DNA of 64,000 bases from Adiantum capillus-veneris (taxonomy: Eukaryota > Streptophyta > Polypodiopsida > Polypodiales > Pteridaceae), in assembly GCA_014529385.2 (NCBI GenBank), contig CM043949.1, positions 107,304,054 through 107,368,053 on the forward strand. Reading direction: 5' to 3'. A program made the position numbers and the translations under genes. Below, piece after piece: positions 21,493-34,702 of the stretch. The notes beneath the pieces are model-generated. The model saw nothing but the letters and a program-made list of their open reading frames with translations, was not told where the DNA came from and did no database searches. Positions within the stretch are counted from its first letter, which is position 1. Each line of letters begins with the position of its first letter.

Positions 21493-23427
21493 TGAGGCAT
21501 GCTTTTTCACGCATGGGAACCCCCCATATTTTTTTCCTCTTTTACCAAAAATATTTCCTATTATATAAGTTACTTTTGATTTTTTCTTCCCTTTTTCACA
21601 AACGTTTTAGCCTTTATTAAATAAATAAGACTTATGCTAAATCAATCAAGATGTAGCATAAATAAGTAAGCTTTCTTTGTTGATCTCTCTTTTGACCTTA
21701 AATATTATATATATATATTCTAAATTACATTATATATTTTAGTATTTTCTAATATATTTTTCCACCCTACCAAATATTTTATTCACTAGTTTTCATTTTC
21801 AAACCTCAACCCCACTTTAAAATTTCAATAATACCTCCATCTAGATGATTGCCAATCTTTTCAAAACTCTAGGTCATGTTTTCATACACATGAAGGAGCT
21901 CACACTTGAAGGCAAGAGAGAAGTCCACTCAAAGGGGACCACCAAAAGACCTTTGCAGCCACAAATAATACATTATTTGGTTGAATTTTTTAAGTAGAGA
22001 AGAACCCCGAATCCGAAGGAGCGTTCAACATGAAAGATGTAGCTCGTGATATCAACTTTTAGCTCAATTTTTTTCAGAATTTTTTGGAGTTATGAACACG
22101 GAGATATGATTTTTGTAGTGGACCCCAGTTTTCTCGTGTAATGGTGACACAGGCCATCCCCAATTTTCTTCCCTTTAGAATGGCTATGGTTCTACAAGTC
22201 TGCAAGCATGATTACAAGAGACAAGGCTCTTTTAATAAGTTCTTGGCAAGTCTAGAGTGATTCTATCACCATTTTTGGAGGATCCATCCTCATCAAAAAC
22301 TATCCACCTTTGACAATCTCTCTTGTAAATTTCTTACCTCTCTCTTCTCTCCCTAATAAGCTTAAGTCTAGCCAAAGCTAGACTATTGTAAATATCTCCT
22401 ATCCTCTACATCCTACCCACATTCTCTCTTCTTCTCTCTCTATTGACTCTGGTATTTTAAATAATGAGGAGACAAGATGGGAGCCGCAGTCACATGCACC
22501 CCATTTTCCTAGTCACCAAAGTGGGACACTCACCTCAAATAGAAATATTGCTAAATCCTCCCCTCCTTCCCTATATAAGGAGGCCATGAGAGCTCACTTA
22601 AAAAGGACACACACACACACACCTATCCATACACACTCTTGTGCTACATGCTTGTAGCATGAACCCTAATCACATAATCACAACACCATCATCATCACCA
22701 TCACCATGCACAAAATATGAGCACCACCCCTCCACACCACTTGTAATTAAGGGTTGAAGGCACAATTTCAAGAAGAAGAAGAAGGGTGGACATACTCGTG
22801 ATATTCCTCGCCATCAACTCCCATCTCTCCATTATGCCTCGTACGATCTTGTCCCCTTCTCATTTTCCTGCCATACGCTACCTATTGTATTCATCTTTTG
22901 CAAGCAATCAACACACTCCATCTTGGTGCCATACTTTGTGTCGCTTTGGATACATCTCATTGTGAGTATGGTATATGCTTGTTCCTTGCCTTTTTTTTTT
23001 TGCTTATGTAAAGGAGTGCGGATTCGCCACCATACACACACACACTCTCTCTCTCTCTCTCCCTCTCATATTCCTATCATCTTGCTACTTCCATCTTGAG
23101 GTGTGCGGATTCGCCACCTCTTGTATGATAAGTGAGCATACTCGCAAGTTTCCCCTACCTCATTATCTTCCTTACTAACATGCACGAGTAGCAAGCCCAT
23201 TCTCACTCATTCACCACTTCTCTCACCTTATTCTCCGACCACCCCATTCCACATTTGGGCGTGGATCTTGAAATTGTTTTCCATGGCATGCTTCATTGTG
23301 TATATGTATGCGTCCTAGCCGCATATCTTGCTAGGTGGTGCCCCTATTGTGTATCCCCCATGATGAGGCCATTGTGCATAGTCTTGGTGTAGAGGCCACC
23401 GGGTCTATTTTTCACTTCCGCCTCTCA
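21493..23427 (+). repeat. Element B 3' LTR
   Basis: Near-identical partner of 12929-14846, with scattered substitutions and small microsatellite length changes (for example (CA)n at about 22610-22622 and CT near 23045-23060). TATA box at 22572-22578. It ends CCTCTCA at 23427, where element A sequence resumes with CTATTTAGCATAATAC. Confidence 0.93.
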
Positions 23428-24585
23428 CTATTTAGCATAATACTTTTGGTGGACCATGGGTTTTTGCCGGTCGTTTGCCTCAATCGAGCCTTGGGAAACT
23501 TGAGCAAGACCCAATCATTTTCTTTGAACTTTAAGGCCCTTCTGCGCTTATCAACAACAACTTTTTGCCTTTGTTAAGAGATGGATACATCCTCCTTAAT
23601 CCTTTCAAAAGATTCTTGTAGATCATGGCTATACTCATCGGTAGGAAATATCTTCGCATTTACTTTAGGTAGCAAGGTACTTTTAGGTCTTCCCTCTATG
23701 ATCTCAAAAGGTCCTTTTCCCATAGTAGTATGGAAAGTATTATTGTATGCATACTACAAGGGGTAAGTACTTCTCCCTTTGTGAGCATTTTTCTACTTTT
23801 GTAACATATGTCTTTAGTAGATTGAGAATCGTAAGATTGGCTATCTCACTTTGGCGATCCATTTGTGGGTGATAGGCTGAAGAGAATCTTGTACCTAGAT
23901 TTTCAAAGAGAGGTCATTCTAGGATCTCTATCTGACACGATGGATGTTGGCAATCCATGGTGTTTGAAAATCTGAGATATGAAGAGGATTGCCATTTGGT
24001 GTGCTTTAATAGTCTTTTTGATAGGAATAAAGTATTCTTGCTTGCTAAACCTGTCGACTATTATCCATATTCCCATGGATAGACTTGGGTAATCCAAAGA
24101 TAAAATCCATGGATATACTATCCCATGGCGAATTAGGGATTGGCAATGGATGGAGTAATACAGGTTGTTTCCCTCTATCATACTTTGTCTTTTGGCATAT
24201 CACACATTTGGAAAATACTCTTGTTTGTCCACTTTTATGGTAGGCCAATAGAAGTACGTTTCTACTCCTCAAAGAGTATGTTGAATCCCTCGATGCCCTG
24301 CATAGGGAGGAGCATGGGATTCATACATGAATTTCTCAACGAAGGGAGTGAGTAGCGCACAACCTGCTGCCATGGAGATGATAACCATCCTTCAAGGTGA
24401 ATGATTCCTCTTTCCTAAGGCAAGGGCTGGCATTATGTCTTTACGATCAGGGTCAATAGCGTACTCATCTATCATGGAAGATAGATCATTGTGAGGTGCC
24501 ATAGACACTGCATTTACCCTTGGTCGTCATGATAGTGCATCGGCCACTTGATTATGTTTACCAGCAGTGTGAGCAATATGAAAAT
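23428..24585 (-). pseudogene. pol: Element A integrase and RNase H tail, decayed
   Basis: Minus-strand homologue of element C 36291-37480. Recognisable: an AGKHNQVAD-like RNase H terminus near 24540-24560; HAPPYAGHRGIQ of the integrase zinc finger near 24280-24330; the integrase core with WIIVDRFSKQEYFIPIKKTIKAHQMA and the second Asp in SIVSDRDPRM near 23920-23940. Stops and frameshifts occur throughout. The 3' side meets element B at 23427. The 5' side is joined directly to a primer-binding-site remnant and LTR fragment at 24586-24800. Confidence 0.8.
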
Positions 24586-24590
24586 ACCAA

Positions 24591-24800
24591 TGTAATGGAA
24601 ATGGCCTATGGACATTGAGAATAGTGGAATTAAGAGAATTGTAGTGAGCATTTTTATGGAACCACTTTGAGAAAATAGAGGATGAACTTAATTAGTGGTA
24701 GCAACATAACCATTATACTTAATTAATTGGCATGAACAATACTTTGCAAGAGAGAGAATTAAAGAACATGACAACAGTTGAGGACCGGATTTTTGTGGAG
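24591..24800 (-). repeat. LTR fragment embedded inside element A
   Basis: Starts TGTAATGGAAATGGCC exactly like both A LTRs and matches their first 210 bp up to GGATTTTTGTGGAG. It then switches to gag sequence. The adjoining TACCAA (24585-24590) is the tail of the primer-binding site. So the LTR/PBS boundary is kept, but it lies between gag and integrase of the same element. Confidence 0.85.
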
Positions 24801-25077
24801 CTACATCTTCAGAGGAGTTCGGTTCTTGTTCATTGAATTCCTCCTCTTCTCTTATCGGAGAGAGTCTTATTTTGGGAGTCTCAAAAAGAGGCTTCCTAAG
24901 CTCTCTCTCTTCTTGGAGAGGAAGGGAAATCCCATAAGCACGAAGTTGTTGGGTAACTTTGTCTTGCAAAGCAGGGTTGCCCATAGCTTGTTGCAACCTA
25001 GTAACAAGATAGCTAACAAACATTGGGGCATCATCAGTAGCACCTTCATGTGCAAAATCAAAGTTGTCAATATTCAT
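24801..25077 (-). pseudogene. gag: Element A gag N-terminus
   Basis: Open minus-strand frame from ATG at 25077: MNIDNFDFAHEGATDDAPMF, then YLVTRLQQAMGNPALQDKV, QQLRAYGISL and an acidic segment with EEEEFNEQEPNSSED. Element C has the same start (MNVDSFDFANERAPSDAPM) at 40847. The frame runs into the embedded LTR fragment at 24800, so the rest of gag is missing. Confidence 0.75.
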
Positions 25078-25501
25078 CTACTCTCTTATTATTGACAGCC
25101 ATGCTAATTAAACTTATGTATAAAATACTTTGTGGTTTGGTACCCTTAAAAACCTTAGTTGCTACTCTTCTTTACCTTTAGCTCTCCAGCAACCAAACCA
25201 ATGGTTTAGAGATTGCTGATTGCAAAGAATAGTGGAGAGGGTCTAACATTGCTCGGTTGATTATGGTTCCTGTTGAGCTTGCTAGTAGCTCAATAATGGT
25301 TAAGCCAAAGGTAAAAGCCAAAGGTAAGCCCCAAGAGACTCCATTAATAATACTATAGTTCCCAACAGTGTACCTCAAACTAAGTCCTTTTCAACCAAGA
25401 TAATAGATCCCTGTCCCAATTACCCTATTGCAATGAACAAGTCCAACCTTTCATGGACAACTTAAGGACCTCTCTCTTAAGCAAGGAAAGAGAAACCAAT
25501 A

Positions 25502-25513
25502 GCTCTGATACCA
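25502..25513 (-). other. Primer-binding site of element A (iMet type)
   Basis: GCTCTGATACCA on the plus strand, i.e. TGGTATCAGAGC on the minus strand: the complement of the initiator tRNA-Met 3' end. It lies one base from the LTR end. 25078-25501 is the untranslated leader, with no gene. Confidence 0.88.
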
Positions 25514-25514
25514 A

Positions 25515-27293
<1,779 letters not shown>

Positions 27294-27433
27294 CAATCAA
27301 CTCAAATAAATAATTTCACCTATATTTAGTGTATGTATGACGAGATGAGAAAACCTGAACCTGAGAAGTGGTGGCTATAACCACCATTTTTTTGTTTTAC
27401 TGGCTTGCATACCAGTTTGGTTGCAATAACTTG

Positions 27434-27480
<47 letters not shown>

Positions 27481-27626
27481 CAAGTTGCATTCAAATATCG
27501 TTTTCATTTGTTGGGTGGGTTGTTGAAAGGGTAATAGAAATGATGTTAATGACTACTACCATATATGATGCAGATACCTATGTATTTTCAATAATTTTGG
27601 TTCAAAGATCATTGTTGACTTCCTAA

Positions 27627-27735
27627 CAAAAATCGGGTAGCATCTCTCTTGTAATCTAATTACTATTTCAAATCCTCAGTTTATGCCATCTCTCAATGAG
27701 ACCCTCACAGGAGGTTTACATTATCATTAATGAAA
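27627..27735. repeat. Dispersed repeat family R, copy 2
   Basis: AAAAATCGGGTAGCATC ... ATGCCATCTC ... GAGACCCTCACAGGAGGTTTA. The central palindrome is imperfect here (CCTCACAGGAGG, 27703-27714). Confidence 0.7.
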
Positions 27736-28076
27736 AAACCATGTATGTCATGTGTCAAAACCTAGCAATACATCACATGTCACTAGTACATATAACCATC
27801 CTTGCAAGAGAACAGATCTTATAGGCATGTACTTCTATAGATTTTGTCTATAAGTGCGTTCGTTATCCAAGAGAAGACAATCAGATAGACGTTATGCATC
27901 CCATAGCAACAAGTGATATTTTATACTCATGGTTATGAAAGCAGTTCGCGCTTTATGAAACTTTATGAATTACGTGAACTTCGAATCTATCACCCGTCCC
28001 TGTCAATCTTAGAGTTTCAAGAAGCTTATTTTCAGCATTTGTCTTACAATTTATTAACAATATAAGCAATTTTATC

Positions 28077-28178
28077 GAAAATCGGACAACATCTTGTTTG
28101 TATTCTAAGAAATTTTTTTTAAAAAATTCAGCTACCGCCATCTCCAAGGAGAACCTCTATGAGAGGTTTAAGGCATTC
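28077..28178. repeat. Dispersed repeat family R, copy 3
   Basis: AAAATCGGACAACATCTTG ... GCCATCTCCAAGGAGAACC, then TCTATGAGAGGTTTAAGGC. Same order of blocks as the other copies; the palindrome has become AACCTCTATGAGAGGTT. Confidence 0.65.
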
Positions 28179-28417
28179 AAAAACATAGATGTTATTCCAT
28201 TGTCTCATAACATGCCAAAAAAAACCATAATTCACAAGCTTTGAGCTAATACTTGGAGCTAGGTGTAACTTACACTTAAAATATCAAACATTTTACGGTA
28301 TGATTGCAAACAAGAAATCCTCTTTAGAGACTGCATACTCAATGAGATCCAAATGTTCGTGTTTAACCAATTTCAGCAGACTATAGCATGTTCGTTATGG
28401 TACTTGGTGTTTGACCA

Positions 28418-28510
28418 AATTTCGACAGAGTCTTGTTCGTATTTTGGGAAATTTTTCAAAAGAAACAGTATATGACATCTCACAAAGAGACCCTACATAG
28501 TAAGTTTGAG
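28418..28510. repeat. Dispersed repeat family R, copy 4
   Basis: AATTTCGACAGAGTCTTGTT ... TTTTTCAAAAGAAACAG ... GACATCTCACAAAGAGACCC. The palindrome is lost (CCCTACATAGTAAG). Confidence 0.55.
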
Positions 28511-28560
28511 ATTATGATAAGACAACCATCAATTATCCTGCATATCAACATGCATCATAC

Positions 28561-28616
28561 TTCAAGAAGACTCTTCCCAAGTATCATCCATCAAGTCTAG
28601 ATCGGAAGGTAAAACC
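28561..28616 (-). other. Candidate 3'-terminal exon, unidentified
   Basis: On the minus strand a splice acceptor-like CTTTACAG is followed by an 18-codon open frame, VLPSDLDLMDDTWEESS, ending in TGA. Phase 0 fits the donor at 29089. Acidic C-terminal tails like this are plausible for a host protein. Without homology evidence this is only a candidate. Confidence 0.25.
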
Positions 28617-29088
28617 TGTAAAGTTCTCTACCTCCCTTATCCTTCTTATTCATCATTTTATGTTAGATAACTTTATCCCAACCAGGTCATCTTTCAACAA
28701 AAGAACAAAAGGTGTGTTACATATTACTGATTTCAATTATCCTTGACTTTGTTAATCTATGTCTTCGCTATTTCAGGGCAATGTGTATTTTAAACCATCC
28801 TCAGTTTGCAATCAAAGCTCTTTTTTTATTAAAAAACCAGTAGGACATATGCACGTGAATCTGCCATAATACCATCCCACACCTAGTATTACAATCTCTG
28901 AATCCACAATACTGCATTCAGCAATCCCAAAATGCTCTTTATGCAAAAAAGATTTCATGCACATTCATGTTTTTAATTTGTTAGGTCAAGCCTGTTTTTG
29001 CGAAAATAAATTAATGAAAGACCAGAAAACCAAAAGAATTACTGATACAATTATGTTCAGATTCTAAGTAGGTGCATGGGCACCTACC

Positions 29089-29240
29089 TGTTCATGGAGC
29101 TGACCACGTGTTCTGTAAAAAATGATTCCAAGATTTGAGTTTCCACTGAAGCCTCTATCGACAAAGTTCCCATCATAGAGTGCGCAATCATTCAAAGTCC
29201 TAGTGTGTGTGTTCCTGCTCCCATACGGTCTGTCTTGAGA
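29089..29240 (-). other. Candidate internal exon, unidentified host gene
   Basis: The minus strand is open for about 50 codons: RPYGSRNTHTRTLND, CALYDGNFVDRGFSGNS, NLGIIFYRTRGQLHEQ. It is followed immediately by GTAGGT, a good donor after CAG. Upstream is a branch-like TACTAAT about 18 nt before CAAG. Composition is protein-like, unlike the surrounding AT-rich DNA. A further donor-like CAG/GTACTG lies at about 29415-29420. I do not recognise the protein; it may be a gene fragment. Confidence 0.3.
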
Positions 29241-29301
29241 ATCAACTATGCATTAGTACACACAACATGCCAAAATTCATGGCGCTAATCCAATATGTGT
29301 A

Positions 29302-29304
<3 letters not shown>

Positions 29305-29357
<53 letters not shown>
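29305..29357. repeat. (GT)26 microsatellite
   Basis: GT run ending in GCACACGCGCGTGTG, a short self-complementary tail. Confidence 0.95.
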
Positions 29358-29358
<1 letters not shown>

Positions 29359-29846
29359 ACACGCGCGTGTGTAAAATAGAGAGAGGGAAAGAGAAAAAGA
29401 AGATGAGTAACAGTACCTGCTTTAGTAAGGGACATAGTAAAAAGCCTGTCAAAAGCCGAATTCCTAGGCCAGTATACCAGTACCGTATCTTGAGGGAGCG
29501 CCATAGTATGGATTCCCAATAAGGGGAAGATGTACAACATGCAAAGGGCACTATTGTGCATGAGGCATTGCATCTTCAAGTATTTCATGCTCCTTCACCA
29601 ACAACCCATACTGAAACCATGCCACCAGTGGTGATTCAAAAACGTCCTCATATTGAGGGCCGACTACTAGCCGAGGGGTATCTCTTGCGATCAAGCCCAG
29701 AATAATTCAAAACCTGTGTGGCATGCCAAGAAGCACCCAAGAACTCTGTCAAACTCTACTTTCTCTTATGTTGTCGACATACTTCTTCAAATACACACCC
29801 ACTCTACACATACCTCCAACTATGCTGAGAGGAATCTACCATTGCC

Positions 29847-31533
29847 ATGCAGTCCGAGTTGGAGCATGATGAACGACCGAGAAGGTTGCGTTGCAATGGA
29901 CAAGTGCCGACTATCGACATCAGCAGTCCTGGAAGAAAGAAAGATTCAGGAGAAGAAGAAGTAGCTGCAGACACTCCTCTCAGAGACAACAAAACTGCAG
30001 CACTCCTTCATGGATCCTTTTATGGAGTTTAAGGTATCTCTAGACTTGACACTAGAGTCCAATGAGGCATGCAACACTGTCATGGAATGAATGGAGACAT
30101 AACTACTATGCAAAATCCCAGTTGGATATTCTCTAAAAAACCAGATATGATTTCAAGCACAGTAGCCTTTACCCCGGAATTGGTTTCACACGTATTTCAT
30201 TTACCACTGAAAGGTATCATCACAATCCCTAAGTGTTCTGAAGCTTTGTTGAAAAAGGAGTTTGGGCCTACAGAGGGTGATAGAAAGTACTACATGCTGA
30301 AGAATGTAAATTATTCAAGGAAAGAGCACCTCAAATGGTATTTGGAAAGATTATGCTTTCTCATTAAGTTTGACTATATGTCAAAGGAAAACCATGGACC
30401 ATTATGTTTTGCAGAGCAGGGAGGTACAGCCAATTGGGCAAATTAGCTGTATGACAAAATTACAACTGAGGTTTACATGTCAAATAAAAGAAAGGCTAGC
30501 AGCTATGTTCAGTTCTTCACACAAATTCCTCAGTGAACATAAGGATGCAGATGAGCAAACAGGTGCAGGATTGTTGGGCAGAACAGAAATGTTGAAGGAG
30601 GATGAGAATTTAAGCCAAAAGGTAGAGCTGCAAGCAAATGTGCAGGAAAATCAGGAAAATATGTTTTCCTTTAGGTTTTTGGCACAAGCAGGATATTCAG
30701 AGGAGGAAGCATTGAAGGATGTGCAAAATATAGAGATGAGTGAATCCATGAAGAAGCTGGATGCTCCAATCATTACATCTAATGAGAAGGTGCCAAGAAC
30801 AACGAAATTGGGAAAGGTCTTCACACTATGAAAGAAAAGAAAGGTAGATTCAAAAGTGTTCAAAGCAATAAGACAACTGAATTTTGAATCAAGGACTGTT
30901 AAGAAGGTGCAACAGAGTGGTGTCATTGAGGATGCAGGGATGGCTATACACATGCTAGGAGAGGTTCAACAGTTTCAGAGTAGGCATCAAATATAGTTAG
31001 ACAATCAGGTACAGTCCATGTCAAAAACAAGGGAAGCACATGTATTATTGCAAAAACAGGTTGACATTGTGCAGAATTTGAGCTTGAAGATAGAGAATTT
31101 AAAGCTGAAGCATAAAGATGAGATGCAAGATGTTTTGATGCAACATAAGAGTGAAGTAGCAAAGATCAAAATGTCTTTGGGGATGTTTAGAGAATGGACA
31201 ATGAATTTGGAAGGGAAATTGAACCATGAGCTGGAGCAATTGGCCAGTAGAAATGTAGATTTACAGGTTCAGAATATGATGTCTGAGCAGAGGCTTAAAC
31301 CTTTGTTGGATATGGAAAAGCAAGTTTTGAATCAAGAGGAGTTAGATGTCAATGGAGTATTGATGTCGAAAGGGGATGTGCGGATACTTAGGCAACAATT
31401 GAAGAGTACAATGCAAGAGGCATGGAAAGAAATGAAAGAGAGATTGACCACTATCTTGAAGCACCCCTATGAAATGAGAGTATGCTTGTTGAGAGAGATC
31501 ATTGTGTTGTTGAACCCCAACACGGGCCTATAG
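29847..31533 (+). pseudogene. Broken ORF resembling plant transposon proteins, coiled-coil C-terminus
   Basis: One frame (29847-30446) reads through two stops: ELEHDERPRRLRCNGQVPTI, then the folded-looking segment FTPELVSHVFHLPLKGIITI, LLKKEFGPTEGDRKYYML, EHLKWYLERLCFLIKFDY. This pattern of hydrophobic/LP blocks resembles plant mobile-element ORFs of the putative plant transposon protein type; that assignment is weak. After a frameshift near 30450-30530 a second frame (30454-31533, stops at 30829 and about 30995) is acidic, then strongly heptad-like (LQKQVDIVQNLSLKIENLKL). A basic KKRKV follows the 30829 stop. No terminal repeats found. Confidence 0.45.
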
Positions 31534-31562
31534 ACAATGACTCAAGCTAGCCTTTGGAATGG

Positions 31563-31564
<2 letters not shown>

Positions 31565-31650
<86 letters not shown>
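31565..31650. repeat. (TG)43 microsatellite
   Basis: Uninterrupted TG run, starting 32 bp after the stop of the coiled-coil frame. Confidence 0.95.
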
Positions 31651-31651
<1 letters not shown>

Positions 31652-31797
31652 TGTATTAAACTTAATACATATACACAAAAAAATATGACGTTCAAAAGAC
31701 AACTAACTTTAGATAATCAAATAGTGCAAAGTATTTAGGAGAAAACAACCCATCAAAGAGTAATTATATAAACCTAAAGAAGTGTATTTCCACATGT

Positions 31798-32110
31798 TTT
31801 CATTGTGAACAGAAGGCCACCACGCTTCTGATCCAAGTGTCAAAAGTTCCCATTAATTTTAAAGTGTTATTCATTGTGATCGCAAGGACACCACCCCTTC
31901 TGATCCAAGTGTCAAAAAAGATCCCTTTAATTTTATTTTATTTTAAAGTGTGATGTATTCAAAACAAGATGTAACTTTCTAAATCACAAAACAAATAAGT
32001 TATGCATCTTTCTTATTGAATAAATATATTATTTTATTCTTTTAACAGTAATGTGGATCAAAAGGTCATCACCCCCTTCAGATTCAAGTGGCATAACCAC
32101 TATCAATTAA
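31798..32110. repeat. Three diverged copies of a short direct repeat
   Basis: Units start near 31801, 31872 and 32050. They share CATTGTGA(A/T)C, a CACCAC(C/G)C(C/T)CTTCTGATCC block and CAAGTG(T/G)CA, followed by TTTAATTTTA. Spacing is irregular (about 71 and 178 bp), so this is not a satellite. Confidence 0.6.
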
Positions 32111-34007
32111 ATTAAGTCTATTAATATTTTTTGTTCAGTAGTCATTCATTATGGTCTTAGAATATCTAGATTGTCTACCACTTCTTCTTAAAGCCACATG
32201 TTAAAATTTCCAGACGTTAGTTTTTTCAAGAGCTTCAACTATAGTATTAATAGAGTTAAAACAAGCCTTTTAATGCCAAAAAAATTTATGCCTTGACAAC
32301 TAGCTGGTGAGATTCAGTTAAATCAAAACCCTTATCAATCTATAAGCCCAGTATTAAGAATCACAGCCATAATCACCAAGTCAAATAACATCAGAGCTTT
32401 AGCCATAGTAGAGTTAAGAAAGGTCTGTAAATGCTAAAGCTTCGACAAATATCATAAATGAGTCTTGTTCAAAGGGCAAGTATAAACCAAAGGAGATCAG
32501 TTTCTCAAATAGTTTAGAGAAATCAACTATTACCCATATAACTACGATCTTGGGACAAGCAAACCAATAAGTAGCCTAAACAAATGATGGCTTTGTTTAT
32601 TAGTAAAATCCTAATCAAGGGCCAGTTCAAATTCAGCTAAAAGTGCCACACAACCAATACTTTAAAAATTCCAGGAGCTCATATGATCTAACCAACTTAA
32701 ATTAGGATAAATATTTAGCCTAACTTGTTACAAACCTAGCACTACCCAAGGTTCAAAATATTGATCTCCAAAGTAGGATCACGTCCTAGAATTGAAGCCA
32801 TTAGTCAAAAAGGTTTATCAGCAAGAAAGCCAACCAACCCGAATACTATCCTCCATGGGAGTAAGTGTACCCAAAAAGCTAGAACCTAAACAGCCTCAAG
32901 GTAGAACAAATCAGACATTTATAGGCCATACTCCAATAGTATATGGAAAAAAAATCTGTAAAATGTAACTCAAGGATGCAAAATCTCAAAAATATTAAAA
33001 TGGCATGAGAACCCTATCCTCAAGTGTCAATATAACCAACAAAATGCTAGTACCATTCATGAGAAATTAATCAAAAGTAAATCAATAACCAAATGGTATC
33101 AAAATAGTATTAACAAATTTTCCTCAGATCTAATGTTGATCTGCAACAAGCCATCATATAAGTGCAAGTTATCCTTCATAATCCAAGCCAGTCAAAAATC
33201 CAATTTTGTATTCACCAAAGAAACTAAAGTTTGCTTCAGAGGATGATCACTGTTAGTAGGTCAAAATCACAAATATCCAAGCCAAAAACTAGTCGCATTT
33301 TAGTATATATCGAATCTTCAGACCATGGTACACAGGCATCATAGCTATGGTTATGAACCACGTAGGAATCTAGTTTTAAGCCAATAATAATGTAAAAGAC
33401 CAAAAATAAGGAGAGAAAATCTTTGCAATAAATTCCATAGCAAACATCCATAGTAGGTATTGAAAGTTCTCAGCAAATACAACATCCATATGTTTACCTA
33501 AGTACAAGCCATGCAAAACACACACCAGGCCTTTGATTCTTCCTGATTTGAAAGTGCGGTTGCACTCCATCAGTTACATTTACTTTAGTGCAACAAAGTA
33601 ACTTCAGTTACATTTACTGTTTAACTTATGCCATTTGGAATAGCATTTAGTGCATCCACCAAATACGCAAAGTTCAGACGGCGGGTTCAAGGCCCCTTAC
33701 AAAAAAAAATTGTTAACAACTGAGTTTCACCTTTGATCAAGAAAATATATATGGCCTATAATCAATCGAATCATTTCATCATCATAAAATGTTATTAAAC
33801 TAGATTATTGCTAGTAAATACCAAGCGACATTAGAGTTAACTATTTCAAAGCGATAGTAGCAGAGCGCTTGAGTAGATACAAGCATGATGTCCATGATGC
33901 ATAATAGAAATTGACATTGACAGGTGATAATACCATGGTCCTCACACACTTTCAAATACACACCCATGAAAAGCAAGGCTAAGTGAGGGAGAAGAGATTC
34001 CCTCACA
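32111..34007. other. AT-rich, no gene recognised
   Basis: Open frames are short and motif-free. Sequence is rich in A-runs and CAA/TAA words. It forms the left flank of element C. Confidence 0.45.
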
Positions 34008-34012
34008 TGTTT

Positions 34013-34670
34013 TGTAACATTTAATGCACTAATAACTTTTGTGTAGCGGAAATTGATAACGCAGTGACCATTTCGTTAAGAACAAGTTCCTAATGAGCAT
34101 AGAGAGAGTACTTAATTTGAGAAAGCAACATAGAAATTTACACCTAGCTAATTTGGCATAGACAATACTTGAAAAGAGAGAGAAATAGAACAATTGACAG
34201 CAGTTGAGGACCGGATTTACATGGAGCCGGTCCCCCCTCCATAAAGGCTTTGTATTATAGCTTCTCCTATCAAAGGAGACTTTTGTACATTACAATTCTT
34301 GTGTTCCTTGACAAAACTCGTTGGTGCAATGAAGATGGAAGCTTCATCCACCAAATTATGCTTGAAAAACACACCTAGTGTCCCTAGCCTCAGTCCCAAG
34401 ACCTCACACACCTTCAAAAATGGTGAGAGCTAGCAGGGAATGAGGACGATTGAGAGGAAGAAGATGTATCTTACGAGAAAGAAGTATTCTCCTCACATAA
34501 TCACTCTAATAGGATAGCTTAGCTTAGTAATTAGCATGGTAGAGGAGATGAGCATGCCATTGAAGCTTGGCTCTTGGTTGGATTTGTATTCCATAGCCAA
34601 GTGTTGTTGGTGTAGGCCTCTACTTCTCAATGCTTGGAGAAGGAGATGGAGTTCTTGCTTAACCATAAGT

Positions 34671-34702
<32 letters not shown>

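Larger units (their letters stand above)
12929..23427 (+). mobile_element. Tat-type Ty3/gypsy retrotransposon B, full length, nested in A
   Basis: Two LTRs of about 1.92 kb (12929-14846; 21493-23427), starting TGAGGCATGC and ending CGCCTCTCA, differ at roughly 2% of positions in the stretches I compared. A primer-binding site follows the 5' LTR and a purine tract precedes the 3' LTR. CTAT occurs on both sides (12925-12928; 23428-23431), consistent with a 4-5 bp target duplication. Removing B rejoins element A exactly in register with element C. Domain order gag-PR-RT-RH-aRH-IN with an archaeal-like second RNase H is diagnostic of the Tat lineage. Confidence 0.93.
27294..28559. other. Intergenic, with three copies of repeat R and a TG microsatellite
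   Basis: (TG)20 at 27437-27476. Copies of dispersed family R at 27627-27735, 28077-28178 and 28418-28510 are listed separately. The minus-strand frame 27953-28147 (64 codons) runs through an R copy and has no known domain. Confidence 0.5.

Noticed and set aside
33670-33705. GGCGGGTTCAAGGCCCC, resembling a tRNA T-arm
   Set aside because: I could not fit an acceptor stem, D-arm or anticodon arm around it on either strand.
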